Positions 56,721 to 64,000 of a stretch of DNA of 64,000 nt are shown piece after piece. A program made the translations under genes and the position numbers. Each line of letters begins with the position of its first letter. The stretch's first letter is position 1. Location: assembly GCF_024346995.1 (NCBI RefSeq), contig NZ_AP024887.1, forward strand, positions 1,674,001-1,738,000. Direction: 5' to 3'. The notes under the pieces were generated by a model, which saw only the letters and a program-made list of their open reading frames with translations, was not told where the DNA came from and made no database searches. Source of the DNA: Vibrio palustris (GTDB lineage: Bacteria > Pseudomonadota > Gammaproteobacteria > Enterobacterales > Vibrionaceae).

Positions 56721-57506
56721 ATGCGTGAACTTTCTAACTCCCAATGTGCCTGCTCGTTTGATGTTGCAAAAGAATATGCGCTCTACCATCAAACCACAGG
56801 TGAGGGCGAAATTTATCAAACATCATTGATGAGTGCCCTGATTGCAGGCATTTATGAAGGAACGACAAGCATAGCTCAGTTACGTGAGCACGGCGATTTT
56901 GGTTTAGGTACGTTTGACCAACTTGATGGTGAGCTTATTGCTTTTGATCAAGACGTTTATCAGCTTAAATCCGATGGTTCGGCCAATCCTGCGACGATGG
57001 AACAAAAAACACCATTTGCGGTGATGACCTTTTTCAATGCAGATATCGAACTGCCCCTCAACGCTGCCATGACTCGCTCTGAGGTCCATGATCTCATCGA
57101 TAAAATGGTTCCTAGCGATAACATTTTTTGCGCCGTACGCATTGATGGCGTGTTTGACTTTGTACGCACCCGCACTGTCCCTAAACAGACCCCGCCTTAT
57201 CGACCAATGTTGGAAGCGATCAAAGCACAACCGACGTTTAGTTTTGCTCATCGGCACGGTGTTGTCGCTGGCTTTCGTAGCCCGCAATACACGACGGGAA
57301 TCAATGTTCCCGGTTACCACGAACATTTCATTACCGATGACCGCCAAGGTGGCGGACACATTCAAGATTATCGAGTGTCATCGGGCGTTCTGCAGATAGG
57401 TAAAGTGTCAAAGTTAGTCATTGACACCCCAACATCAGACGGTTTTCTCAATGCCAACTTGGCACCTGACGATATCCGGTCCGCCATTGAAAAAGCAGAA
57501 AAATAA
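56721..57506 (+). CDS. budA: Acetolactate decarboxylase
   Basis: Converts alpha-acetolactate to acetoin. [42 protein letters not shown] is the family N-terminus, and the zinc His residues lie in [20 protein letters not shown]. The 261 residues match BudA/AlsD. It is directly upstream of budB and controlled by the divergent LysR gene. The pathway sends pyruvate to neutral product and limits acid. Confidence 0.96.
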   Translation: MRELSNSQCACSFDVAKEYALYHQTTGEGEIYQTSLMSALIAGIYEGTTSIAQLREHGDFGLGTFDQLDGELIAFDQDVYQLKSDGSANPATMEQKTPFAVMTFFNADIELPLNAAMTRSEVHDLIDKMVPSDNIFCAVRIDGVFDFVRTRTVPKQTPPYRPMLEAIKAQPTFSFAHRHGVVAGFRSPQYTTGINVPGYHEHFITDDRQGGGHIQDYRVSSGVLQIGKVSKLVIDTPTSDGFLNANLAPDDIRSAIEKAEK

Positions 57507-57538
57507 CACAATTAGGTCAACCTAATAAGGAATAAACT

Positions 57539-59221
57539 ATGCCATCTCAACCTGCAAACCAAACCGGAGCTCAGTTAATCGCACTACAATTGGAGTCGCT
57601 GGGTATCCAAACGGTTTTTGGTATTCCGGGTGCCAAAATCGACCCCTTGTTTGATGCCATTGAAGACACAAATATCGAGATGATACCTGTGCGCCACGAA
57701 GCCAATGCCGCGTTTATGGCAGGTGCTGTTGGCCGTTTAACGGGCAAAGCGGGCGTTGCCATGGTGACCTCTGGGCCCGGTTGTGGAAACCTGGTTTCGG
57801 GTGTCGCGACGGCCAATTCAGAAGGCGACCCGATGATCGCACTTGGTGGTGCTGTGAAACGTACCGACCAACAAAAGCAGACTCACCAAAGTATTGATAC
57901 GGTAAGCATCTTTCGTTCCATCACCAAATTCAGCGCGGAAGTGCAGCATGCCGATGCTGCTAGCGAAGTGATGGCTAATGCGTTTCGTATCGCCGAATCG
58001 GGTCGCCCTGGAGCCTGCTTTGTTAGCCTACCGCAAGATGTCTTAACCGACTCAACACAAACGGACATTATTGTTCCCTCACATTATAGCCAACCAGGCA
58101 TAGCCGACAGCGCCGCAACAGAAGAGGCGGTGAGCCGTATCAAACAATCTAAACGATGCGTGGTATTACTCGGTCTACATGCCAGTCGGAGTACCAACAA
58201 AACCGCGATTGCTCAATTTTTACAAAAAACGCAACTTCCCGTTGTCGGTACCTATCAAGCTGCCGGCGCCGTCGACATTACTTACTATGATCACTTTGCC
58301 GGACGTGTCGGATTATTTAATAACCAACCGGGTGATGTATTACTGCGTGACGCGGATTTAATTATTACGGTTGGCTTTAGTCCCATAGAATACGATCCGG
58401 AATTATGGAATCGTCATCGTTGTGCCATTATCCATGTCGATATAGAACCTGCCGAATATCAATTGAACTACCAACCTTGTGTCGAGATTATTGGTGATAT
58501 CGCGCAATCGCTCGACAAGGTCAGTGAGGCCATATCGGAAGCAACATTACTTTCTCCGATTGCCTGCTCTGTGCTTGATGAAGTCGCCACACAACGAGAA
58601 GTGATTAAACATTACCCGCTCACGCACAACTCACAGGGGTTTCATCCACTGACCCTTATTAAAGCAATGCAGGCAATTGTGTCGCAAGATACAACCATGT
58701 GCTTAGATATGGGCAGCTTCCATATTTGGATTGCTCGCTACCTTAGTTGCTTCCGCGCGCGCCAAATGTTGGTATCTAACGGCCAGCAAACCATGGGCGT
58801 CGCGCTGCCTTGGGCCATCAGCGCTAGTTTACTCAAGCCTGGTCATAAAATCATTTCGGTTTCTGGAGACGGTGGTTTTATGCAATCGAGCATGGAATTA
58901 GAGACAGCCGTCCGGCTCAACTGTAACATTCTCCATATTATCTGGGTTGATAACGCGTACAATATGGTAGAAATGCAAGAACTGAAAAAATACCAACGGT
59001 ATTCCGGCGTAAAATTTGGCCCGATTGATTTCAGGATGTATGCCGAATCATTCGGAGCGAAAGGTTTTGCCGTGACCAGTGCCCATGAATTACAGTCAGT
59101 ATTACAGGCGGCGATGAACGTTGAAGGGCCATCCGTTGTTGCTATCCCTGTGGACTACAGTGACAACTACAAATTGATGTTGCCGCGCGATAATCATGAT
59201 CAGGATCCAGTCTTTTCTTGA
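57539..59221 (+). CDS. budB: Catabolic acetolactate synthase
   Basis: A thiamine-diphosphate enzyme that joins two pyruvates. The catalytic Glu is E54 in VRHEANAAFMAGAVGRL. TSGPGCGNLV and the GDGGFMQSSMELETAVR cofactor-binding motif lie further on. The 560 residues and the absence of a regulatory subunit mark the catabolic BudB/AlsS type rather than IlvB. It follows budA by 32 bp. No budC-like butanediol dehydrogenase is adjacent. Confidence 0.95.
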   Translation: MPSQPANQTGAQLIALQLESLGIQTVFGIPGAKIDPLFDAIEDTNIEMIPVRHEANAAFMAGAVGRLTGKAGVAMVTSGPGCGNLVSGVATANSEGDPMIALGGAVKRTDQQKQTHQSIDTVSIFRSITKFSAEVQHADAASEVMANAFRIAESGRPGACFVSLPQDVLTDSTQTDIIVPSHYSQPGIADSAATEEAVSRIKQSKRCVVLLGLHASRSTNKTAIAQFLQKTQLPVVGTYQAAGAVDITYYDHFAGRVGLFNNQPGDVLLRDADLIITVGFSPIEYDPELWNRHRCAIIHVDIEPAEYQLNYQPCVEIIGDIAQSLDKVSEAISEATLLSPIACSVLDEVATQREVIKHYPLTHNSQGFHPLTLIKAMQAIVSQDTTMCLDMGSFHIWIARYLSCFRARQMLVSNGQQTMGVALPWAISASLLKPGHKIISVSGDGGFMQSSMELETAVRLNCNILHIIWVDNAYNMVEMQELKKYQRYSGVKFGPIDFRMYAESFGAKGFAVTSAHELQSVLQAAMNVEGPSVVAIPVDYSDNYKLMLPRDNHDQDPVFS

Positions 59222-59320
59222 TCCATTGTTCTATTGATCCAACGTTATCTTCAACGCTGGCGTGTCGCCAATAAAGCGCGGCAGACAAGGCACACCAACG
59301 TCTAGGTTTCACTTAAAGCC

Positions 59321-59353
59321 GTCAAGTACATACTCACCATGTGTGTACTTGAC
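59321..59353 (+). terminator. Probable budAB terminator
   Basis: GTCAAGTACA and TGTACTTGAC pair around a loop of about 13 nt about 100 nt after budB. A GCCGTATTTTT stretch follows. Confidence 0.55.
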
Positions 59354-59704
59354 GCCGTATTTTTGGGGTTTATTGAAGAGCTTTCGCGTTGACGCCTTCG
59401 GCAAATTACATGGCAGTTAATAATGCAACGCGATGATTGGTATAAGGATTCACCCAATCTCCTAAGAGGCACATAAAGACCACCCAACCTTCCCTTCTTT
59501 TGATAATGTGTTGTGTTACAATTACCACAATTGAATCACTAATACATTCAATATCCAGATACGGCGCCGTACCCTGACTCGTGCTCCGACTAGCAATGCT
59601 CGAACAGATTTTATTCAGCCGTATAAAACCCTAGCTTTCCTCGGTTGTTATCCTCGCAACAAAAACGGATAATACTAGGATCAGAATTTCACCCTAGGCT
59701 GACT
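59354..59704. other. Gap between budB and rsxA
   Basis: About 350 bp without a supportable gene. It probably holds the rsx promoter. A short frame on the opposite strand at 59302-59487 overlaps the terminator and has no ribosome site. Confidence 0.5.
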
Positions 59705-60286
59705 ATGACCGAATATGTGTTGCTGTTGATCGGCACTGTGCTGGTTAACAATTTTGTACTCGTAAAATTTTTAGGTTTATGCCCATTCATGGGGGTTTCT
59801 AAAAAACTGGAAACAGCCATTGGCATGGGATTAGCGACAACGTTCGTATTAACGTTAGCGTCCGTATGTTCGTATCTTGTTGAAACCTATATTTTAAGAC
59901 CGCTGGGTATTGATTACCTGCGTACCATGAGTTTTATTTTAGTGATTGCGGTGGTTGTGCAATTTACTGAAATGGTGGTGCATAAAACCAGCCCAACACT
60001 ATATCGATTACTCGGTATCTTTTTGCCGTTAATCACAACCAACTGTGCAGTGCTCGGTGTGGCATTACTTAACATTAATGAAAATCATAACTTTATCGAA
60101 TCCATCATTTACGGATTTGGAGCCGCTTTAGGGTTTTCTTTGGTGTTAATTCTCTTTGCTTCAATGCGTGAACGGATCCACGTTGCCGATGTTCCTGCTC
60201 CTTTCAAAGGTGCATCGATTGCGATGATCACCGCAGGATTAATGTCTCTTGCCTTTATGGGCTTTACCGGATTGGTGAAACTGTAA
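59705..60286 (+). CDS. rsxA: Electron transport complex subunit RsxA
   Basis: An inner-membrane subunit of the Rsx (Rnf-type) complex, 193 residues with about six membrane helices. [32 protein letters not shown] is the conserved N-terminus (with the Cys proposed to bind an Fe-S centre). The ATG at 59705 is chosen because the family begins there; the open frame starts at 59645. Rsx in E. coli resets the SoxR redox sensor; Rnf pumps Na+ or H+. Confidence 0.97.
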   Translation: MTEYVLLLIGTVLVNNFVLVKFLGLCPFMGVSKKLETAIGMGLATTFVLTLASVCSYLVETYILRPLGIDYLRTMSFILVIAVVVQFTEMVVHKTSPTLYRLLGIFLPLITTNCAVLGVALLNINENHNFIESIIYGFGAALGFSLVLILFASMRERIHVADVPAPFKGASIAMITAGLMSLAFMGFTGLVKL

Positions 60287-60867
60287 TGAGTACCATCTTG
60301 ATTGCTGTAATTGCACTGGCCGTTCTCGCGGCTGTATTCGGTGCAATACTTGGATTTGCATCTGTGCGTTTCAAAGTCGATGCCGACCCGATTGTCGATC
60401 AAATCGATTCGATTCTTCCCCAAACTCAATGTGGCCAATGTGGCTATCCGGGGTGCCGCCCGTATGCCGAAGCGATCGCCAATGGCGATACCATTAACAA
60501 GTGTCCTCCAGGCGGACAAGCGACGATCGAAAAATTGGCTGATCTCATGGGAGTCGATGTCCCAGAGCCTGCACATGACCTTGAAGACAATGTCAAAACC
60601 GTCGCATTTATCCACGAAGATATGTGCATTGGCTGCACTAAATGCATCCAAGCGTGCCCAGTTGATGCTATTGTTGGTGGCACGAAAGCATTACATACCG
60701 TGATCAAAGATGAATGTACTGGTTGTGATTTATGTGTCGCACCGTGCCCAACTGACTGTATTGAAATGATCCCTGTCGAAACCACCCCTGATAACTGGAA
60801 ATGGAAATTAGATGCCATTCCTATTGTTGACGTGACCAATGCCGCCGCTGAACAGGGTGTGAAATAA
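60286..60867 (+). CDS. rsxB: Electron transport complex subunit RsxB
   Basis: A ferredoxin-like subunit of 193 residues. After one membrane helix, [17 protein letters not shown] forms one [4Fe-4S] site. Two ferredoxin-type motifs ([32 protein letters not shown]) follow. It overlaps rsxA and rsxC by 1 bp each (TAATG), so rsxABC are translationally coupled. Confidence 0.97.
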   Translation: MSTILIAVIALAVLAAVFGAILGFASVRFKVDADPIVDQIDSILPQTQCGQCGYPGCRPYAEAIANGDTINKCPPGGQATIEKLADLMGVDVPEPAHDLEDNVKTVAFIHEDMCIGCTKCIQACPVDAIVGGTKALHTVIKDECTGCDLCVAPCPTDCIEMIPVETTPDNWKWKLDAIPIVDVTNAAAEQGVK

Positions 60868-63743
60868 TGGATAACATGTCATTAATCGAGCAAATCAAAA
60901 GTGGCAAATTGTGGGATTTTCCTGGTGGGATCCATCCACCAGAAAATAAAAAACAATCCACTAAAAAACCTCTCGCTGACGCTGGCGTGCCTCACGAGTT
61001 AATACTGCCATTAAAACAACATATTGGCCGTGCTGGCAGTGTGAGCGTCAAAGTGGGTGATCATGTGTTAAAAGGTCAGCCGCTAACCCAATGCAATACC
61101 GCATTCACTGTGCCTATTCATGCGCCAACCTCCGGTACAATCAAAGCCATTGAAGATAGAACGGTTCCCCATCCTTCTGGCTTAAGTGAACCGTGTTTGA
61201 TTTTGGAATCTGACGGCGACGATCGTTGGATTGAGCGTACTCCCTACCGCGATTATCATTTGGCTACGCCAGCGGATGTGATTGAACATATTCGCCAAGC
61301 TGGTATTTCCGGTATGGGTGGAGCCGGTTTTCCAACCGCGCGTAAAATTGAATCAGGCCAAGCCAAAATTGATATGGTCATCATCAATGCGGCCGAGTGC
61401 GAACCTTATATTACTGCCGATGATGCATTGATGCGCGAATATGCCGCTGACATTATCGCCGGCATTGAGGTGGTTGAGCATATTTTGTCCCCAAAGCTGA
61501 CCATTATTGGGATTGAAGATAACAAGCCACAAGCGATTAAAGCGCTGGAAACGGCCGCACAACATCACGACAACATTGTCATACGTGTCGTGCCGACCAA
61601 ATACCCATCAGGCGGAGCTAAACAATTAATTAAATTGTTAACCAATCAAGAAGTCCCTAGCGGACGACGTTCTTCTGAACTCGGCCAAATGGTCTTTAAT
61701 GTTGGTACGGTTCACGCGATAAAACATGCCGTGATGGATGGTGAGCCATTAATTCAACGTGTCGTGACACTCACCGGTAAAGCCATAAAGCACCCACAAA
61801 ATGTCTGGGCTCGCTTAGGTACGCCGATTCAATTTTTATTAGACCAATTTGGTTATAAAGAAGATAAAAAAGTTCCCCGTTTGATTATGGGTGGACCTCT
61901 CATGGGCTTTACTCTTCCCCATAGCGGCGTGCCGATCACCAAAATATCCAACTGTATTTTAGCGCCCACGCGCCGAGAATTAGCGCCACCGAAACCTGAA
62001 ATGCCCTGTATTCGCTGTAGTGCTTGTGCCGACGCGTGCCCAGCTTCATTATTACCGCAGCAGCTCTTTTGGCATGCGAAAGCGGAAGAATACGAAAAGT
62101 GTGAAGAGCTTGATTTAAAAGATTGTATTGAGTGTGGTGCTTGCGCCTATGTCTGTCCAAGCGACATTCCATTAGTTCAATATTACCGCCAAGCGAAAGC
62201 AGAAATTCGTGAACGCCGCCTAGAATCAGAAGCCGCTGAACGAGCGAAACAACGCTTTGAAGCGAAAAAAGCACGCATGGAACGTGAGAAAGAAGAACGA
62301 GAAAATCGCCACAAAAAAGCAGCTGAACAACGCCGCCAGAAAATGACGGAAACCAGTGGCGGCAATGACGCAGTATCTGCAGCGATTGAGCGCGTAAAAT
62401 CACAAAAACAAGCAACACAACAAGACGCAGGGCCAAAACCGGCTGTCGCTGCAGCAATTGCTCGTGCCAAAGCCCAACAAGCTGAAGCAATGAACAAAGA
62501 TGCGGAGACCCCTGATAATAGCGAAATGATGAAATTACGTGAAGAACGTAAACGTCAGGCCCGTGAGCGTAAAGCCGCCCAGCAAGCACAAAAAGCGTCC
62601 CATTCAGAGCATGAATCTGCGACGAATGACACCGCTTCATCAACGGCGGACACTAATGAAGGCAATGGGAAAAAAGACGCCGTCGCCGCTGCTGTAGCTC
62701 GCGCCAAAGCACGTAAGCAGCAGCAAGCTGAGCCATCAAAAGATACAGTAGCTAACGAGACTGAAACCAGCAACGGCAGTGATAAGAAAGATGCCGTCGC
62801 CGCTGCGGTTGCTCGCGCTAAGGCACGTAAGCAGCAACAAGCACAACCTGACACCGACGACTCTCAGGCACAGCCAGCGCAAGACGCATCATCGCTAGCG
62901 TCGGCGCCGAATACGTCGCCAAGCGCAGATGATGAATCTCAGCCTGACGCTGACCCGAAAAAGGCCGCCGTCGCCGCTGCGATTGCTCGCGCCAAGGCAC
63001 GTAAGCAGCAACAGGCACAATCTGACACCGATGACTCTCAAGCACAGCAAGCGCAAGACGCATCATCGCTAGCACCCGAGCCGAATACGTCGCCCAGCGC
63101 AGATGATGAATCTCAGCCTGACGCTGACCCGAAAAAGGCCGCCGTCGCCGCTGCGATTGCTCGCGCCAAGGCACGTAAGCAGCAACAGGCACAATCTGAC
63201 ACCGATGACTCTCAAGAACAGCAAGCGCAAGACGCATCATCGCTAGCATCGGCGCCGAATACGGCGCCAAGCACGGATGATGAATCTCAGCCTGACGCTG
63301 ACCCGAAAAAGGCCGCCGTCGCCGCTGCGATTGCTCGCGCCAAAGCACGTAAGCAGCAACAGGCACAATCTGACACTGATGACTCTCAGGCAGAGCAAGA
63401 CGCATCATCGCTAGCATCGGCGCCGAATACGTCGCCAAGCACAGATGATGAGCCTCAGCCTGACGCTGACCCGAAAAAGGCCGCCGTCGCCGCTGCGATT
63501 GCTCGTGCCAAAGCACGTAAGCAGCAACAGGCACAATCTGACACTGATGACTCTCAGGCAGAGCCAGAGCAAGACGCATCATCGCTAGCATCGGCGCCGA
63601 ATACGGCGCCAAGCGTAGATGATGAGCCTCAGCCTGACGCTGACCCGAAAAAGGCCGCCGTCGCCGCTGCGATTGCTCGCGCTAAAGCACGTAAAGCCGC
63701 CAATAAACAACGTCCATCTAACAATTCTGAGGAGAATGACTAG
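60867..63743 (+). CDS. rsxC: Electron transport complex subunit RsxC with repeat tail
   Basis: The NADH-binding subunit. The NQO1-like domain has [13 protein letters not shown] and the [16 protein letters not shown] flavin/NADH site. Two ferredoxin motifs ([32 protein letters not shown]) lie near residues 372-425. The tail after about residue 450 is Lys/Ala/Gln/Glu-rich coil that contains a tandem repeat of about 58 residues (separate entry). At 958 residues it is longer than E. coli RsxC (740), and the extra length is the repeat tail. The frame is intact to the TAG at 63741. Confidence 0.95.
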   Translation: MDNMSLIEQIKSGKLWDFPGGIHPPENKKQSTKKPLADAGVPHELILPLKQHIGRAGSVSVKVGDHVLKGQPLTQCNTAFTVPIHAPTSGTIKAIEDRTVPHPSGLSEPCLILESDGDDRWIERTPYRDYHLATPADVIEHIRQAGISGMGGAGFPTARKIESGQAKIDMVIINAAECEPYITADDALMREYAADIIAGIEVVEHILSPKLTIIGIEDNKPQAIKALETAAQHHDNIVIRVVPTKYPSGGAKQLIKLLTNQEVPSGRRSSELGQMVFNVGTVHAIKHAVMDGEPLIQRVVTLTGKAIKHPQNVWARLGTPIQFLLDQFGYKEDKKVPRLIMGGPLMGFTLPHSGVPITKISNCILAPTRRELAPPKPEMPCIRCSACADACPASLLPQQLFWHAKAEEYEKCEELDLKDCIECGACAYVCPSDIPLVQYYRQAKAEIRERRLESEAAERAKQRFEAKKARMEREKEERENRHKKAAEQRRQKMTETSGGNDAVSAAIERVKSQKQATQQDAGPKPAVAAAIARAKAQQAEAMNKDAETPDNSEMMKLREERKRQARERKAAQQAQKASHSEHESATNDTASSTADTNEGNGKKDAVAAAVARAKARKQQQAEPSKDTVANETETSNGSDKKDAVAAAVARAKARKQQQAQPDTDDSQAQPAQDASSLASAPNTSPSADDESQPDADPKKAAVAAAIARAKARKQQQAQSDTDDSQAQQAQDASSLAPEPNTSPSADDESQPDADPKKAAVAAAIARAKARKQQQAQSDTDDSQEQQAQDASSLASAPNTAPSTDDESQPDADPKKAAVAAAIARAKARKQQQAQSDTDDSQAEQDASSLASAPNTSPSTDDEPQPDADPKKAAVAAAIARAKARKQQQAQSDTDDSQAEPEQDASSLASAPNTAPSVDDEPQPDADPKKAAVAAAIARAKARKAANKQRPSNNSEEND
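62670..63730 (+). repeat. Tandem repeat in the rsxC tail
   Basis: A core of [20 protein letters not shown] recurs. Starts of GACCCG lie at 62952, 63126, 63300, 63468 and 63642, spacings 174, 174, 168 and 174 bp. Two older, more diverged units begin at about 62670 and 62784. Each full unit is 58 residues: an Ala/Lys/Arg helix, then an Asp/Ser/Gln/Pro-rich acidic spacer. The near-identity of DNA between units points to recent duplication. Confidence 0.93.
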
Positions 63744-64000
63744 TGGCCTTTTTTATAGCAAGTTCACCGCATACCCATGTGAAGCGGAGCACTGCTGACA
63801 TTATGAAATGGGTAGCGGTATGCGCCATTCCAGGCCTGATTGCCCAACTCTACTATTTTGGCTGGGGCACTTTAATACAGTTACTCTTTGCGATCGTAGT
63901 GGCATTAAGCTGCGAAGCTATTGTCATGAAATGCCGTAAACGCCCAATCAGCACAGCACTGCGTGATAACAGTGCACTGGTCACAGCTTGGCTACTCGCG
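63743..64000 (+). CDS. rsxD: Electron transport complex subunit RsxD, 5' part
   Basis: The first 86 codons are present and the gene continues past the window. The GTG at 63743 overlaps the rsxC stop by 1 nt (TAGTG), with GAGGAG upstream. The start reads [19 protein letters not shown] and continues with [22 protein letters not shown], closely similar to E. coli RsxD. RsxD carries a covalent FMN further downstream in known relatives, not visible here. Confidence 0.93.
   Translation, partial: MAFFIASSPHTHVKRSTADIMKWVAVCAIPGLIAQLYYFGWGTLIQLLFAIVVALSCEAIVMKCRKRPISTALRDNSALVTAWLLA

Noticed and set aside
59302..59487. 61-codon minus-strand ORF after budB
   Set aside because: It overlaps the budAB terminator and has no start signal.
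62818..63612. 264-codon ORF on the minus strand inside rsxC
   Set aside because: It is an antisense shadow of the tandem repeat; its protein repeats with the same period and it has no ribosome site.
62670..63730. CRISPR-like array
   Set aside because: The repeats are 174 bp, in frame and coding; there are no short repeats with unique spacers.

Overview
This window looks like part of the larger chromosome of a Vibrio or a close relative in Vibrionaceae. The strongest marker is luxO-luxU with a divergent Qrr1 small RNA: two LuxO-type sites and a sigma-54 promoter lie between luxO and uvrB. The block apt-dnaX-ybaB-recR, the moaABCDE cluster next to a YvcK/YbhK gene, and rsxABCD all have the gammaproteobacterial order.

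Layout. About 1-4.1 kb holds rlmA, an unknown 128-residue protein, a periplasmic solute-binding protein and a CHASE-GGDEF diguanylate cyclase. From 4.3 to 16 kb there is a complete leftward tad (Flp pilus) operon: flp, tadV, rcpC, rcpA, an rcpB/cpaD-like gene, tadZ, tadA, tadB, tadC, tadD, tadE, tadF, tadG and an OmpA-like gene. It has a candidate promoter with direct repeats upstream and a terminator at the end. From 16.4 to 24.4 kb there are two Cys-cluster proteins, recR-ybaB-dnaX-apt, an RssB-like regulator, a LysR regulator and a YdjA-type nitroreductase. From 24.5 to 30 kb lie fadIJ and fadL, with a structured, terminator-ended leftward RNA candidate between them. At 30.1-31.7 kb sits an apparently foreign, GC-richer single gene encoding a GHKL ATPase with a C-terminal HExxH zinc-peptidase motif.

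From 32 to 44 kb there is mostly housekeeping: a low-molecular-weight phosphatase, btuR, asmA, udk, mrp, metG, an unknown membrane-anchored protein, udp and zntA (with a MerR-type promoter). From 44 to 48 kb lies moaA-E with a Moco riboswitch upstream of moaA, and a YvcK-like gene. From 48 to 52 kb come luxU, luxO, qrr1 and uvrB, followed by tRNA-Asn. From 53 to 59 kb there is a small membrane protein, an AcuI/YhdH-type reductase with a LysR neighbour, and the acetoin module (LysR regulator, budA, budB). From 59.7 kb to the end is rsxABC and the start of rsxD.

How parts work together. The tad genes encode a full pilus machine: pilin, prepilin peptidase, secretin, ATPase, inner-membrane platform, minor pilins and a peptidoglycan-binding OmpA protein. 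Two long G tracts in it (G9 ahead of tadV, G8 inside rcpA) are candidate switch or mutation sites. LuxO and Qrr1 form the quorum-sensing output node. fadL, fadI and fadJ cover fatty-acid uptake and oxidation. budAB converts pyruvate to acetoin. dnaX carries an A AAA AAG slippery site with a nearby -1 frame stop, which predicts a tau/gamma pair. I see no insertion sequences, prophage or CRISPR array.
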